A stretch of DNA of 64,000 bases from Siphonodentalium dalli (taxonomy: Eukaryota > Mollusca > Scaphopoda > Gadilida > Siphonodentaliidae), in the NCBI GenBank assembly GCA_032622095.1, contig CP136061.1, forward strand, positions 39,933,797 to 39,997,796, given 5' to 3'. The notes under the pieces are model-generated. The model ran no database searches. It saw nothing but the letters and a program-made list of their open reading frames with translations, and had not been told where the DNA came from. The translations under genes were made by a program, and so were the position numbers. Positions 11,185 through 22,639 of the stretch are shown here, piece by piece; positions within the stretch are counted from its first letter, which is position 1; the number at the start of each line of letters is the position of its first letter.

Positions 11185-13216
11185 AGTCGTTATCTCGTGG
11201 GAATCCCGATTCAGATTACAGATTAGTTCCCGTACGACTTGGTTCGGTAAACGAACAGACCGGGAATTGGCAGAATCAGTAAACGAACAGACCGTAATCT
11301 CAATCTCGTGGTAATCCAGATTCGGATTCGGATTCCGATTACGGACTCAAATGTTCGTAATGTAAACAAACCGAGATTTCGCCACCTCGGAGTTTAAAAA
11401 CACAATAAAACATAAGAATCCGTCTCTTGTGTACAAATTATTGCGGAATATAAACGATCTATATCAAAGAATTTTAAATGCGGAGACAAATTTGTTTTAT
11501 CGAATGTAAACTGGGAGAATATTACTGATATTAGCCAAATAATAACGCTATTGATAGTAACGCTGGGGGGCACTTCGGTTGATGGCGAAGCAAATCAGTA
11601 TAGATATTATTGTCACTTTCATATGTCCATTTCATAATTCCATCCATAAAATACCGCCCGAACGCATGTCGATTTCGAATTCGGCGGATACGTCACCATT
11701 GACCGAATTCATGTGAACCTGATTGGATATGTCTTCTGCTGTGTTCGTTATTATAATGTTTCTTCTTATTCAAGAAATAGTAGGATTATATGATATCGAT
11801 GGATTATCAGATACACGTATGTAATATCTAGTCTTATAGCAATTTCATGTTTAAAATGTTTTCGTTAAATGCAGTCGTTTTGCACAATAGTCTCTGTATA
11901 GACAACACACAGACATGTTTTGGCCAACGTGCTGTACAATAGTTGGAAAATAAAGATTTGCTCATGAAGCTAATGTTGTGGTCTTGTGATCGCAGGTGAA
12001 CTGCATCTCCCAATCGCACAAACAAAAATGTAAAGCTTATTCTAGGATCTCAGGACTATATAGTGGAAATGTCAGTCAATTTATTGATTAAGTACCCACA
12101 CGTACAAGTTCTATGGACGTGGCGGGAGGTTTCCTTAAATTTCCGACCAACTGCACCCCCCCCCCCCCCCCAATGAACCAAAAATCAATCTCACAGGTTC
12201 GCAGAATTCCATTTGCAACCCTTGGAAATAGCCAACCTGACACACACTAAGATTGGAAAATTACCAACTTTTACTGGTTGAAAAAATCAAACAATGAGAA
12301 CAATTCCAACCTATATATGGTGTCATATTAATGTACAACTAATGTTGTGTCATGCATGAAACTTCCAACTGCTGCAAATGTACCAAAGTTTAGTTTAAAC
12401 ATATTTATTTAAAATATTTGTCAATTTTAGAAAACACATGATATATAACACATACATAATTTGTTTATACATACAATAGGATTGGAGGACAAGTGCTGAC
12501 TCACTGAAGGGTATCCCCCTCTCCCATATGTTATTACACTGAAAACATAAATAATTAGTAATGGCAAAGCAACATGACTGCCAAAACAAGTTGAACATAT
12601 ATACAGATTACCGGTCACCCCTCTCCCGAGTTAGTCATAAGTTTGTATATGTATTTATTTAAAATCGTTTGTTGCGTTTGCTGGCTTGTACGTATCATTA
12701 TTTGGAACAGTTAGTCAAAAGAATCCTGATTTTCCTCATATGAATGACTGCACAGCTAAGCAAATTGTACCAAAGTTCGGGGGGGGGGGTCGAGACACCA
12801 GCCAACCCCTGTCGTCACGTCCCTGTGCAACTGAAAAGTTTCGTGTGTTCTTCACAACATCTTCGGAATTTGATTCAGGAGGCCTAAGGCTGTTAGAATT
12901 AAATGCTTGCGCTCATCAATAAACACACTTTAACTTGAAAAAAAGATGCGATTAAGTCGGATTGGCAGCAAATTATGTGCCGTGTATATATACGCATAGA
13001 AGAAAAGCATGACTTTCACAACAAACGTGAACTTTATAAATATAAGATACAAATGATACTTGTGTCAAATACATGAGCCGTGTTTGACGCTGGGAGAACA
13101 TTAAACATAGTTTCGGAGACCACGTGGATTTCAAAATCTGACCTAGAATCGGGAATTAGCCCCGCCCCCGTAATCGGCTTTGGATTCTGAATCGGGATTC
13201 CCACGAGAAAACGACT
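11185..13216. mobile_element. 2032-bp TIR element inserted in a repeat, CTG target duplication
   Basis: The ends are inverted: AGTCGTTATCTCGTGGGAAT at 11185 and its complement (one mismatch: AGTCGTTTTCTCG...) ending at 13216, with similarity over ~32 bp. CTG flanks both sides (11182-11184, 13217-13219). The empty site in copy 1 (~820-826, read in reverse) has a single CTG, so the boundaries are verified by comparison within the window. Subterminal 'gattcggattccgattacgg' repeats occur near 11320. No transposase frame is present. It contains a C-run (12153-12170), a G-run (12780-12789) and a segment at ~12395-12540 like ~41100-41245. A 3-bp duplication fits PIF/Harbinger, CACTA or Academ types; I cannot choose. 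Confidence 0.85.
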
Positions 13217-13520
13217 CTGTGTCGGTCTGTTCATAATTCGAACCATGTGGTAACGTACAAGTTCTGGTAACAGAAACATAAGTATTTTTTGGAAGCATTT
13301 ATCTTTATGTTAACCAAAAATGAATTGTGTATGCCGTGTAGATGATAGATTATCATTATATATGCACAGAACATCATTTAATATAATCGATAATGTGTGT
13401 TATAGGTAATAGTCTACAACTGAAACCTAGTACCCCCCCTGGTATGAGATGTTTGTATAAACCGAGACTTGAACCTGAGACGAGAATACCTATTTCTGAT
13501 TTCGCAGTAACGATTGGTAA
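13217..13520 (-). repeat. Dispersed repeat copy 2, second half
   Basis: Reverse complement of ~480-825, continuing the unit broken at 11184. Includes 'ggtaacgtacaagttctggt' and the C-run matching the G-run at 587. Confidence 0.85.
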
Positions 13521-13836
13521 TTTGATTGTGAGTTTAGTTGGATTTACAATGGAGTTTTATTTATAATATCCTTGTGTTGTTTGTAGCATATTACCGTTAG
13601 GTGAATTAAATCAGATTTTCGTGATATTATTTCTGCGCGCAATATGTTATCGATGGGTGTGGTCGATACGGATAAATAGGGAATGCTAGTATATATAGTT
13701 TTGCAATCGGAACGTAATTCGCGTTGGATGCGGTGTCTTTGGTTCCGTGTCTCTGAAATGAATTGACGTCGGAGCTTGTTTTGAAAGCACTAATTCAACA
13801 TTTGGGAATACATTATTGCTGGACTGGATATCTATA
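13521..13836. other. Non-coding, no recognised feature
   Basis: Unique AT-rich sequence without a coding frame or repeat partner that I can see. Confidence 0.5.
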
Positions 13837-16679
13837 TCTATATTTGCGAATGTCTGTCTGTCTGTGTTCTATAGAAATTCACAGGGGACCACCTAGATGA
13901 CACAGAAGGGGTTTAATAGGGGTAACTTTTTACGAGAAAGATAATGGCGAGGGTTAGAATTTTCTAAAGTGACGCCGTTGTTGTCAGGGGCAGAAAAGGG
14001 GAGGGGCAGAAAAACAATTTGTCGCCGATTGCCACCAAACTTATATATAATCATCCCCATAATATGAAGAATCTAATGGTGCGGTTTAAATATGGCAAAA
14101 GTCGCGCCGTTCGCGCCAGGGATGCCCGGAAGGGGAGAGGGGCACCAAAATTGATCAAAATAATTTTAGCACCGAATTCCACCAAATTGATGCACATTCT
14201 TCTGAGATCTTATCCGTGATACAAGTAATCTTATTGTGTGATTTAAAGACGCCAAATTGGTGTCGTTGGGATGAAAGATTTGGGGGGGTGGTGGGTGGGT
14301 ACTAAATCTGATAAGAATTGGTTTAGTCGCCGATTGCCACGAAACTTATACAAATTCATCCCCATTGTATGAGGCGTCTAATGGCGTGCTTAAAGCTGTC
14401 AAATGTGGCGCCATTCGAGTCAGGGGTGCAATGAAAGGGAGAGGGTCACCAAAATTGATACACAATATTTTTAGCACTAATTTCCACCAAATTGATACAC
14501 ATTCTTATCAATGATATGAGGAATCTAATCGTGTGATTTTAAATACGTCATATTGGTGCTGCTTTTGTGAGAGATGGGGGTGGGGTGGGGTGGGCACTAA
14601 ATTTGATAAAAAATTGTTTAGTCACGGATTAGCACCAAACTTACAAACAATAATATCCATGATATCAGGAGTCTAATTGTGTGGTTTAAAGATGTCAAAA
14701 GTGGAATCAGGGGTGCCTAGAGGGTGAGAGGGACACAAACAGTATGTTTAGCGCCGATTTCCTCCTGATTTATACATATTCTTCTCCGTGATACGAATAA
14801 TCTAATCGTGTGGTTTAAATGTGCCAAATTGGTGCCTTTTGGGTGAGAGATATGCAATGGTGGCCCTAAATTTGATACGAATTTGTGAACTCGCCAATTT
14901 TCATAAATTTTATATATATTCATCTCTATAATGAGTCTAAGTGTGTGGTTTAATGATGTCAAAAGTGGCGCCGCTTGAGTCCGAAATAGGGACGGGAGGA
15001 TCACCAAAAACTTATAAAAATATGTTTAGTGCCAATTACCATCAAACTGATACACGTTCTTCTCAAATACAATCAATCAAATATTTGCCAATATCTGTCT
15101 GTGTTATATATATAACTTTAAGGGTACAATCGAGATGGCACCAAGGCGGTCTAACAGGGGTAACTTTTTACGAGTAAGATAATGGTGCAGGTTAAAATTT
15201 TCCAAAGTGACGCTGTTGGTGTCGGGGGGGGGCTATTTTTAGCACAGATATCGACCAAATTGATATATTATTCTCCTCCGTGATACCAGGAATATAAACG
15301 TGTGATTTAAAGACGCAACATTGGTGCCGTTTTGATGAGAGATGGGGGGGGGGTAATAACTATGATAAGAATTTGTTGCCGATTACCACCAAACTTATAA
15401 ATAATCATCTCCATTATATAATGCATGCATGAGTCTAATAGACGTGGTTTAAAATGACAAAAGTGTCGCGGTTCAAGTCAGGCATGAGGGGAGTTGCACC
15501 AAAGGTGATACAAATATATTTAGCACTGATTCCACCAAATTCATGCACGTTCTTCTCTAATGATATGATGAATTAAATCACATTTGGGGTCGTTTGGGTC
15601 ATGGATGGCGAGAGAAGATTCACTAGCATTTATAAGATTGTTCAATTCGCCGATATCCAACAAAGTTATATATAGTCATCTCCCAGGCCATCTCCATGTT
15701 GTTTTAAGGAGTTTTTGGCATTCCAATTTCACAATCTCGACAAATGGTGACCGAATTAAGTCACTTGAACAATTTTATCTTCTCAACTGTCCTATTTATA
15801 TGGGGATGGAAATCGGGGCATTCCTGATCTATTTAAGAGATACATATATTCATTCAAACTGAGGGACCTTGAATCGTCAGAGGATTGCATATTAGAATGG
15901 CTCATGTATATATTATAACACGATTGAGTCTTATTCAAAATAGTTTCCACAAAAAAAAAGTTACAATTGTCAAGAGATATGGAATTGTAGAGCAGGCATA
16001 TTCAAAAATAGTGGTCACAGTGTGCAGTCAAATATGGTTACTTCTGATATAAAGGAAAACGCAGTTCGCAGCACATTACTTTTGCAGGATCCTCCAATAT
16101 TGACATCTGACAAGGGTATATCTGCCGATACAGAGGATTTATTTCATTTTTTAGAACAGACTCATCGCCTAACATAAACAACTCAAAATCTCGGTGTGTC
16201 GGGCACATGTAGCTGCTATACATGCATAACATCAATTCTTTTAAACTGAAAATGATTATCCAGTATAAAGCACCAGAACAGAGGAGCACATGGACATATC
16301 TTTAAAACATCTACATCTACATGAAGATATGATAAACTAGATTATTGATTGATTGATACATCTCTATGTAAACACAATTTTCGTCTTTTATTTTTTCGAA
16401 CTAATGTGTTTATGATGTTCATGTTTCATGCTATAACGTCTGAAGTATACGCAGTTATAAATAAATAAATATGATAAAATGATAATCGCTCCGACCTGAC
16501 AAGGTGAGCCACTACTTATATTCCACGTGTAAGAATCGTGTTTTGTGATGCCATTTGGATATACAATTTATGAGAATACATGTAACACTTTGAGAGCAAG
16601 AGTATTCTCTGTTCCCATCAAATATCCACAGAGGGTTTCACATCACTTTAACCTGGGCAACGCCGGGTAACTCTGCTAG
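13837..16679 (+). mobile_element. Non-autonomous Helitron, copy 1
   Basis: Begins A|TCTATATTTGCGAATG (TC start at 13837, possibly 13831) and ends CTAG|T at 16676-16679. A 6-bp hairpin 'acctgg-gcaacg-ccgggt' at 16651-16668 (one G-T pair) lies 7 bases before CTAG. TC...CTAG with a 3' hairpin and insertion between A and T are Helitron hallmarks. A second member with the same ends is at 41335-43964. The interior holds diverged ~280-bp units ('gccgatt(t/a)ccaccaaa', 'tctaatcgtgtg', 'gcgccgtt') and a second head-like module at ~15084-15180. No Rep/helicase frame, so it depends on a partner in trans. Small frames inside are not credible genes. Confidence 0.85.
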
Positions 16680-17599
16680 TACAATACAACAACAAAAACT
16701 ATCAAAATTATATTAAGACAAAACGACATTTCCGATTAAGTTGAATTAAATTAAATTAAATGGGACCCCCTGCTCCAGTTTCTTAAGCCTTGACATTTCA
16801 AATTGGTTTATTTGTTATAATTTGTCTTTAAAATTTGAGTTCCATAGAGGCGATAGCTCGTTCGACATCACATATACTGCAAGTTCGTTCCTTTTGTGGT
16901 CTCCTTCTGCCTGTGCAGAACTGATGCAGGCATAAATTTTATATTAAACAAGCTGAAACAGGCTCTCTGCGTTAGGGATTTTGAAAAATCAAGTGGTAAT
17001 ACGGTCAAATTTCGTGATACTTTAGTGATAATACGGCTATATTTTGTTGAACAAAATGTTGATAAATAACAAGTTTTGGGAAATTTGATACCATAGTTGA
17101 CAGTGGTTAGCATTATTTTGGTTGCAACATACCTATTCTGATAACTAAAGAAGACATGTTGTTGTTGTTGTTGTTGTATATTGGTGGTATGGGGACGTCT
17201 GGTTGGATTGAGTACCTTTAAACCCATCATTCTGTTGAATGGCGCGGGCCGCAGTGAAAAGACATATCTAAAGAGCATACGCCTGGTCCGTAAATTGGTT
17301 CATATTGAACCTAAATATTAAAATTTATTTGATTCTGAAATAGGCCCATAGTGAGCTCATTTCAATTCGTGTGTTTTTTTATTTATTTAATTAAAAATAA
17401 TTAATTAAAATTTTGAAAAACTAACGCCGTTATAACCTCCGCCAGGATACCCCGAGTTACCACACCAAATTTAGTTTAAATCGGACCAGCAGTCTACCGA
17501 CATAGTGCGACCATCGGTCATCATGTTGCCGAAAAATATACAACTTTCTTTCTTAGCGCGACCGTGGTCGCGTTAAGTAAAAGCCATTGGAAAAGTGTG
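16680..17599. other. Non-coding; short (TTG)n tract at 17158-17176
   Basis: A minus-strand frame (16868-17278) crosses the triplet tract and reads it as poly-Gln, so it is a simple-repeat artefact. The triplet tract resembles the longer one at 24441-24481. Nothing else is supported. Confidence 0.5.
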
Positions 17600-18090
17600 A
17601 AGGGTACGTGTTATGCTGTTTGTAGATAGTTCAGCGGCCAAATCGAAAAAGATCTCTAGTTTAACGAGATACCCCTACCCACGGTAGAACAAGTTAAAAC
17701 CAACTTTTCGTTAAGAAGAAATATATATTGTTCACGAAAATGACAGCGAAAAATAACGGAATTGGTGGTGGCTATTGTCAAATCGACGATGAACGATACC
17801 CACCAGTGTCTTTTTCCAGAAATTAACGATTTTTGTCAAGTGAGCCCTGTGGCTATGTCCTAACTTATTTGCCAACATTGTTGGGGTTAACATTACTATA
17901 TCATATCATATCATACCTCTAATTGATATGAAAACAGTGTTGGTTAATTTGGATTTTCCTGCCATTTGGAGCCGAAAACATTATTAGTGAAATAATGGAT
18001 TTTAGCTACCCCGCCCAAAAAATTACATATGTTTGTTAAGAACTTTACAAAATGTCCCAATTGATCATAATGGGTCTCAAAATGACTCGT
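17600..18090 (+). repeat. Left arm of an inverted repeat pair (partner 24500-25350)
   Basis: Bases 17690-17960 match the reverse complement of ~25010-25285 closely ('aattggtggtggctattgtc', 'atgaacgatacc', 'tggctatgtcctaac'). Bases 17995-18085 match the reverse complement of two tandem segments on the right (24545-24660 and 24700-24830). Confidence 0.85.
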
Positions 18091-18149
18091 TCGCTGAAAA
18101 TTGGGCTCTGGGACACTGCATACGTTACAAAAGACGTGTTCGGGATTCC

Positions 18150-18415
18150 AGACCCAAGTTACAACAACAACACATTTTATTAACTATTACCACAGTAAGT
18201 GTCGCATATCACAAGTATTCCATTATCGCTTAAGATTGAAACGCAGTAGTTTGAGCTGTGACCTATTGGGTAATCACATTAAAACGCCCACTCTCTGTCG
18301 TTGTGGCAAAATAGAAACAGGACAGCATTACTTAATGTGTTTACGCCATGACGATCAAATATCACACCCCAAAGATAGTTCCGCATGCTGGTCACAACAA
18401 ACGAAGAACAGTTGA
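18150..18415 (+). pseudogene. LINE ORF2 C-terminal remnant with Cys/His motif
   Basis: One frame of 18101-18415 reads 'HYRLRLKRSSLSCDLL', then 'PTLCRCGKIETGQHYLMC'. This is the typical C-terminal signature of many animal LINE polymerases: a basic 'R.RSSL' helix, then a C-x-C-G...ET..H-Y-x-x-C cluster thought to bind nucleic acid. No polymerase domain lies upstream, so the copy is truncated. The next 90 bases are not open in frame; a short (gatag)n tract follows at 18476-18491. The LINE lies between the left inverted arm and the first ribozyme repeat. The subfamily cannot be decided from this piece. Confidence 0.7.
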
Positions 18416-18509
18416 ATGCGTGAATCATCTCATTGTTGTATATGGTCCCACATATTTTGCACAGAATATTATTGGGATAGGATAGGATAGAATATTTTAT
18501 TTCAATATA

Positions 18510-18790
18510 CACATATTAATGACGTGGCAACCAAGTGGAATCCGATGTATTCCGTATATACATGTACTACATGTAAACAGACATATACAATGTCGACTTA
18601 TCTAAATTAAGCGCTTTGCCCCTGATGAGTTGTCGGCGATAAATAGACACGAAACACTAGCTTAACCTTAAAGTGACTATCCAAGTACACGTAGTGTCGG
18701 GCATCACGGGGAACGAACGTTACCACAGTCAACGGCGGATGGTTGGGTATACGTACACCATTTTATATACAATGGTATATATACAATTGA
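18510..18790 (+). repeat. Ribozyme-bearing repeat unit, copy 1
   Basis: Direct repeat of ~24030-24280. Shared text includes 'tggaatccgatgtattccgt', 'acatgtaaacagacatata', the hammerhead core and 'gatggttgggtatac' followed by 'caccattttatatac', where similarity ends. The upstream 'acgtggcaaccaa-tggaatc' junction is also shared with ~23215-23235. No coding frame. Confidence 0.85.
18617..18703 (+). ncRNA. Hammerhead ribozyme (type I), copy 1
   Basis: All parts of a hammerhead are present in order. Stem I 5' strand TGCCC (18617-18621); core CTGATGA (18622-18628); stem II GT-GTC/GACAC (18629-18634 with bulged T18631, and 18646-18650) closed by an 11-base loop ending 'ataaata'; core GAA (18651-18653); stem III ACACTA/TAGTGT (18654-18659 and 18692-18697) with a 32-base loop; cleavage-site base C18698 after GT (a GUC triplet); stem I 3' strand GGGCA (18699-18703). 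Known hammerheads of this open-stem-I type are self-cleaving RNAs in Penelope-like elements, retrozymes and satellites. The copy at 24120-24202 keeps the same design. Activity is inferred, not shown. Confidence 0.85.
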
Positions 18791-18859
18791 TTGATTAATG
18801 CTAATACATTTTACAAATATTGTATTGTGGATTCGAGGGGTGGCATAGTCATGCTAGAC

Positions 18860-21830
18860 CCTGATAGAACTATCCTATAGCCTCAGTTAAACTGAGATCA
18901 TATCCATTCAGTCCGTGGTGTTTTCATAACTTAAAATAGCGTAAGCGGTCACACAAACAGTTAAACACTTGCATTTTCTTTATTTGTCAGCCGCTTTTTT
19001 GTAAAGAGTCACAGGCTGTCGGACACCAACACAGCTTTATATAAGGATTAACTGTCATGTGGACTGTTTTTATGGAGATGTAACGGTGAGGTAAGTGGAC
19101 ATAACTTGTATGTAAAACTTACCTCACCGTTACATCTCCATAAAAATAGTCCACATGACAGTTAATCCTTATATTTATATACATTTAGCGAAAAAGCCAC
19201 TTTTGTAAATATATTTAAATCGAAAAGTGTATCGTGACAAGATCAGCCCAAAATACCCAATAGCACCCTTGGCAAAAGTTAATAGGAACAATTTCTCTTG
19301 TTGAAACCCGATGATGTATTAAGTCAATCCTGCGCGAGTCAAAATGCGCCCAAAGCATTACGTGTTCGTCTTTCCAAACCTAATGACGTATCGATGGTGT
19401 TATTAGCTTGGTGTTATGAGGCGTTGCGCATTCACCAAGAAATAACTGCAACTAGCCACGTGGGCGCCGACCAATCAGAATGCTGGATTTAGTGATGACA
19501 ACACTTAGTGTGTAAATATATATCGTATAGTGTCGGGTATCATAGCCATTTGGACACAACATATGTTGATATTGAGAGCATAATCCCTTCAGTACATGAT
19601 GTGTCAAAGACTTCAAATGTGCCAGTTGCTTGCTGTGGAGTGCCACACGGTGCAGGCTTTCGGGAATCAACACATGTATATCCTGATAAAAACTAACCGT
19701 TGGCCGCACACTCGGTTGATATTGAGATCATATCATATCAGCACGTGGTGTCTTCAAATAAAGTAGGGGGTCCTCAAAATTTTGCCTTTCTTAGTTTCCA
19801 GCCACTTTTCATTCAGTGCTCATGCTTTCTGAAACCAATCCATCTATATAAATTGTTTACTTCCTTATGCAACTACCTATTGTGCAATGATATCGTTCCA
19901 TTTCGTGGGGTGTTCTGGTTTTCAAATTGGGTAGGTGGTAATACAAACAGTGAAAATTGAATTATTTATTTTCCGGTCGCTTTTTGTTAAGTGTCCCTGG
20001 CTGTCGGGTACCAACCTATCTAGTTGGTTCGCAAGAGCATTGCATCTTTTCTGACAGAACAGCCATTCAGCCACAATCTCGGGTGATATTGATAGCATAT
20101 GCATTCAGCTTGTGGTGTGTTCAAGACTTCAAATAGGGATTGGAGTCCCTAAGATAGTGAAAATTTGCCTTTTCGTTTACCGGCCACTTGTGGTAAAGTG
20201 CCATAGTCTTTTGGGAACCATCTCATCCATAACAGATGCATATTTCCGGATAACACTATCATTTGTCCGCACCCTGAGTTAACATTGAGAGTATATAATT
20301 TGTTTAAGACTTCAAGTGGGATAGTGGGGTCCTCAATACCTAGAACATTCGCACCAGGATTTCGGGGGAACCAAACCACCCATACCAATTAATACTTCCA
20401 TGCTAGGACTACCTTTTGTTCATACACTCAGCTAAGTTTGATGGCATATTACTTCAGTTCATGGTGTGTTCAAGATATTAATTGGGTTAAGGGGTTTCCA
20501 AACTAGTGAGTATTTGCCTTTCTCATTTGACAACCACGTTTTGTAAAGTGACCCATACATTCAAGAACCAACCCATCCATAAAAGATGTGAATTTCTTGA
20601 TCTAGCGTCCATTTCTCTACACCTTCAGTTAATATTGGGAGCATATAATTTCGGTTCATGTTGGGTTCAAGATTTCAAGTGGGGTAGTGTTGCCTCAAAA
20701 CAAAGAAAATTCACATTTTCGTATTTGACAGCTACCTTTTGTAAAGTTTCCCAGGATTTCTGGAACTAACCCACCATTACAAATTGTATATAATGATACC
20801 ACTACCTTTCTCTCACACACTGCGTCAATATTGAGAGCATATATATTCAGTTCATAGTGTGTTCAAGAGTTCAAATTGGTTAAGGAGACACAAAACTGAG
20901 AATTCACTGTTCTCGTTTGCTAGCCACTTTTTGTAAAGTGTCCCAGCCATTTGGAAACCAAAACATCCATTAAAGATGTATATTTCCATATATAACTATC
21001 ATTTGTACACACCCTCAGTATATTGAGATCATATCCGTTCAATTCGTGGTTTATTTAAAACTTTAAATGGGGTAGGGGGCTCAAAGAAAATTAAACGTTC
21101 GCATTCTCTGATAGCACTACCTTATACTTTCACACTGTCAGTTAATAATAAGAACATATATATTCGGTGCATGGTGTGTTCAAAAGTTTAAATGGGTGTA
21201 TAAAGGGGTCCCACAAAACAAAAAAAATTCGCCTTTGGCCTTTGCCATCCGCTTTTTGTAAAGACTAGTGTCGAAGGCTTTCTGGAACCAACCCATTCAT
21301 AAACATGTTGTATGTCCTGACATTACTACCCTTTGCCCACATCCTTAGTCAATATTTAGAGCAATAATTTCAGTTCGTGGTTTATTCAACTTTAACACTT
21401 CAATTGTGTAGGGGTTCCTCAAAACATAACACATTCGTCTTTCTTATTATCAGCCGCTTTGTGTAAAGCGACACAGGCACAAGCCAAACCATACAAATTA
21501 TGTATTCTCTTATATCATTACCTTCCATTCACACTCTCTGTTATGATAGAGAGCATATAGCTGCAGTTCGTATTGTGTTCAAGACTTTAAATCGGGTAGA
21601 GTTTTCTCGAAAAATTGAAAATTGCCGCGTTTTGTAAAGTGCCACACTATTTCTGGAACCAACCCATCCATAAACATTGTGTATGTCCTTATATAGCTAT
21701 CCCTTGTACAAACCCTCAGTTAACATTGAGATCATATTCTTTCAGTCTTTCAGTTCAAGACTTCTAATAGCGTAGGGGCACCTCAAAATATAGAACGTAT
21801 TTGAAATAACGCTTGCCACCTTGGTCAAAA
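18860..21830 (+). repeat. Highly diverged ~190-210 bp satellite array, about 12 units
   Basis: Recurring landmarks in fixed order: 'cagttaatattgag(a/t)(g/t)catat', 'ttcagttc(a/g)tggtgtgttcaa', 'cctcaaaa', 'gccactttttgtaaagtg', 'ggaaccaacccatccataa'. Units are visible from 18880 and from ~19520 to ~21800. Between ~19175 and ~19520 the array is interrupted by other sequence, and a hairpin element sits at 19038-19174. Heavy divergence marks an old array. Open frames across it are accidental. Confidence 0.8.
19038..19174. repeat. Near-perfect 58-bp-arm hairpin (fold-back element)
   Basis: The left arm (19038-19096, 'ataaggattaactgtcatgt' ... 'ggtgaggtaagt') and right arm (19117-19174) are reverse complements with one visible mismatch, separated by a 20-base loop. 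It lies within the satellite array, after 'caccaacacagcttt'. Arms this similar in such diverged surroundings mean a recent fold-back/MITE insertion or gene-conversion palindrome. A transcript would fold into a long double-stranded hairpin. Confidence 0.9.
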
Positions 21831-21879
21831 TAGTTTATGAGATATATGATGATCCGGCAATGCTTGGATAGTCACTATA

Positions 21880-22265
21880 CAATTCATGGATATCTACAGT
21901 GCTATATTATTGCTATAGCTATACATATACAAATATCCCTCCTAAATGGGCACACTACAATTGTGTATATACCACCACGAGTATACGCTCGGGTCATAAA
22001 CTAATAATGCTATATTATTCTTATAGCTAAAGATACACGTTAAATATACACGTGAAATTTCACCATTTCATATACAAACATATAAATACCCCACTGAACG
22101 GGCGCACTAAAACTGTGCATATGACACCACGAGTACACGCTCAGGTCACAAACTAACAATGCTATATTATTCGTATAGCTAATATTACACGCTAAATATA
22201 CAGCTATATTATCACTATAGCTATACACATTAATATCCCAAATAAATGGGTGCACCTAGATGTGC
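21880..22265 (+). repeat. Diverged ~165-bp tandem repeat, about 2.5 units
   Basis: 'gctatattatt(g/c)(c/t)tatagcta' recurs at ~21901, 22009, 22151 and 22204. 'ccaccacgagtatacgctc' and 'caccacgagtacacgctc' recur at ~21972 and 22124. No coding. Confidence 0.75.
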
Positions 22266-22639
22266 AGATGATGTCTGGACAATACTCATGAATTAATTCT
22301 CATCCATTAGCAATGCATGTGCTACATAGAGCCCACTGTTACCTGTAAAGAATGACAAATTCGTAATTGGTATCATGTTCTGGCATGCTAGAAAGAACCT
22401 AGGGCCCACTTGTTCATTTGGACAATCCAATTTGATTCTTTGCTCTATCTTGTCTGGATTTGCACACATGCGGGGCCAACTGGCATTTACCATTATTTCA
22501 ACCCATATCGTTGGGATGAGTGGTGGATGTTATGCTCTATTTCGCTAACATGGAATTAACATACAGATTGCATAAATATGCAACTTCTCCTGAATGGCAC
22601 TGCTATATACTGGTCAAGCCATTGGAGCCTGCATATAAT

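Noticed and set aside
18654-18680. A shorter stem III pairing CACT (18655-18658) with AGTG (18672-18675)
   Set aside because: It would leave no U before the cleavage base and no stem I partner; the longer stem III ending at 18697 satisfies every constraint.
22293-22493. 66-codon minus-strand frame with a plausible-looking composition
   Set aside because: No recognised family, no splice or start support; could be chance.
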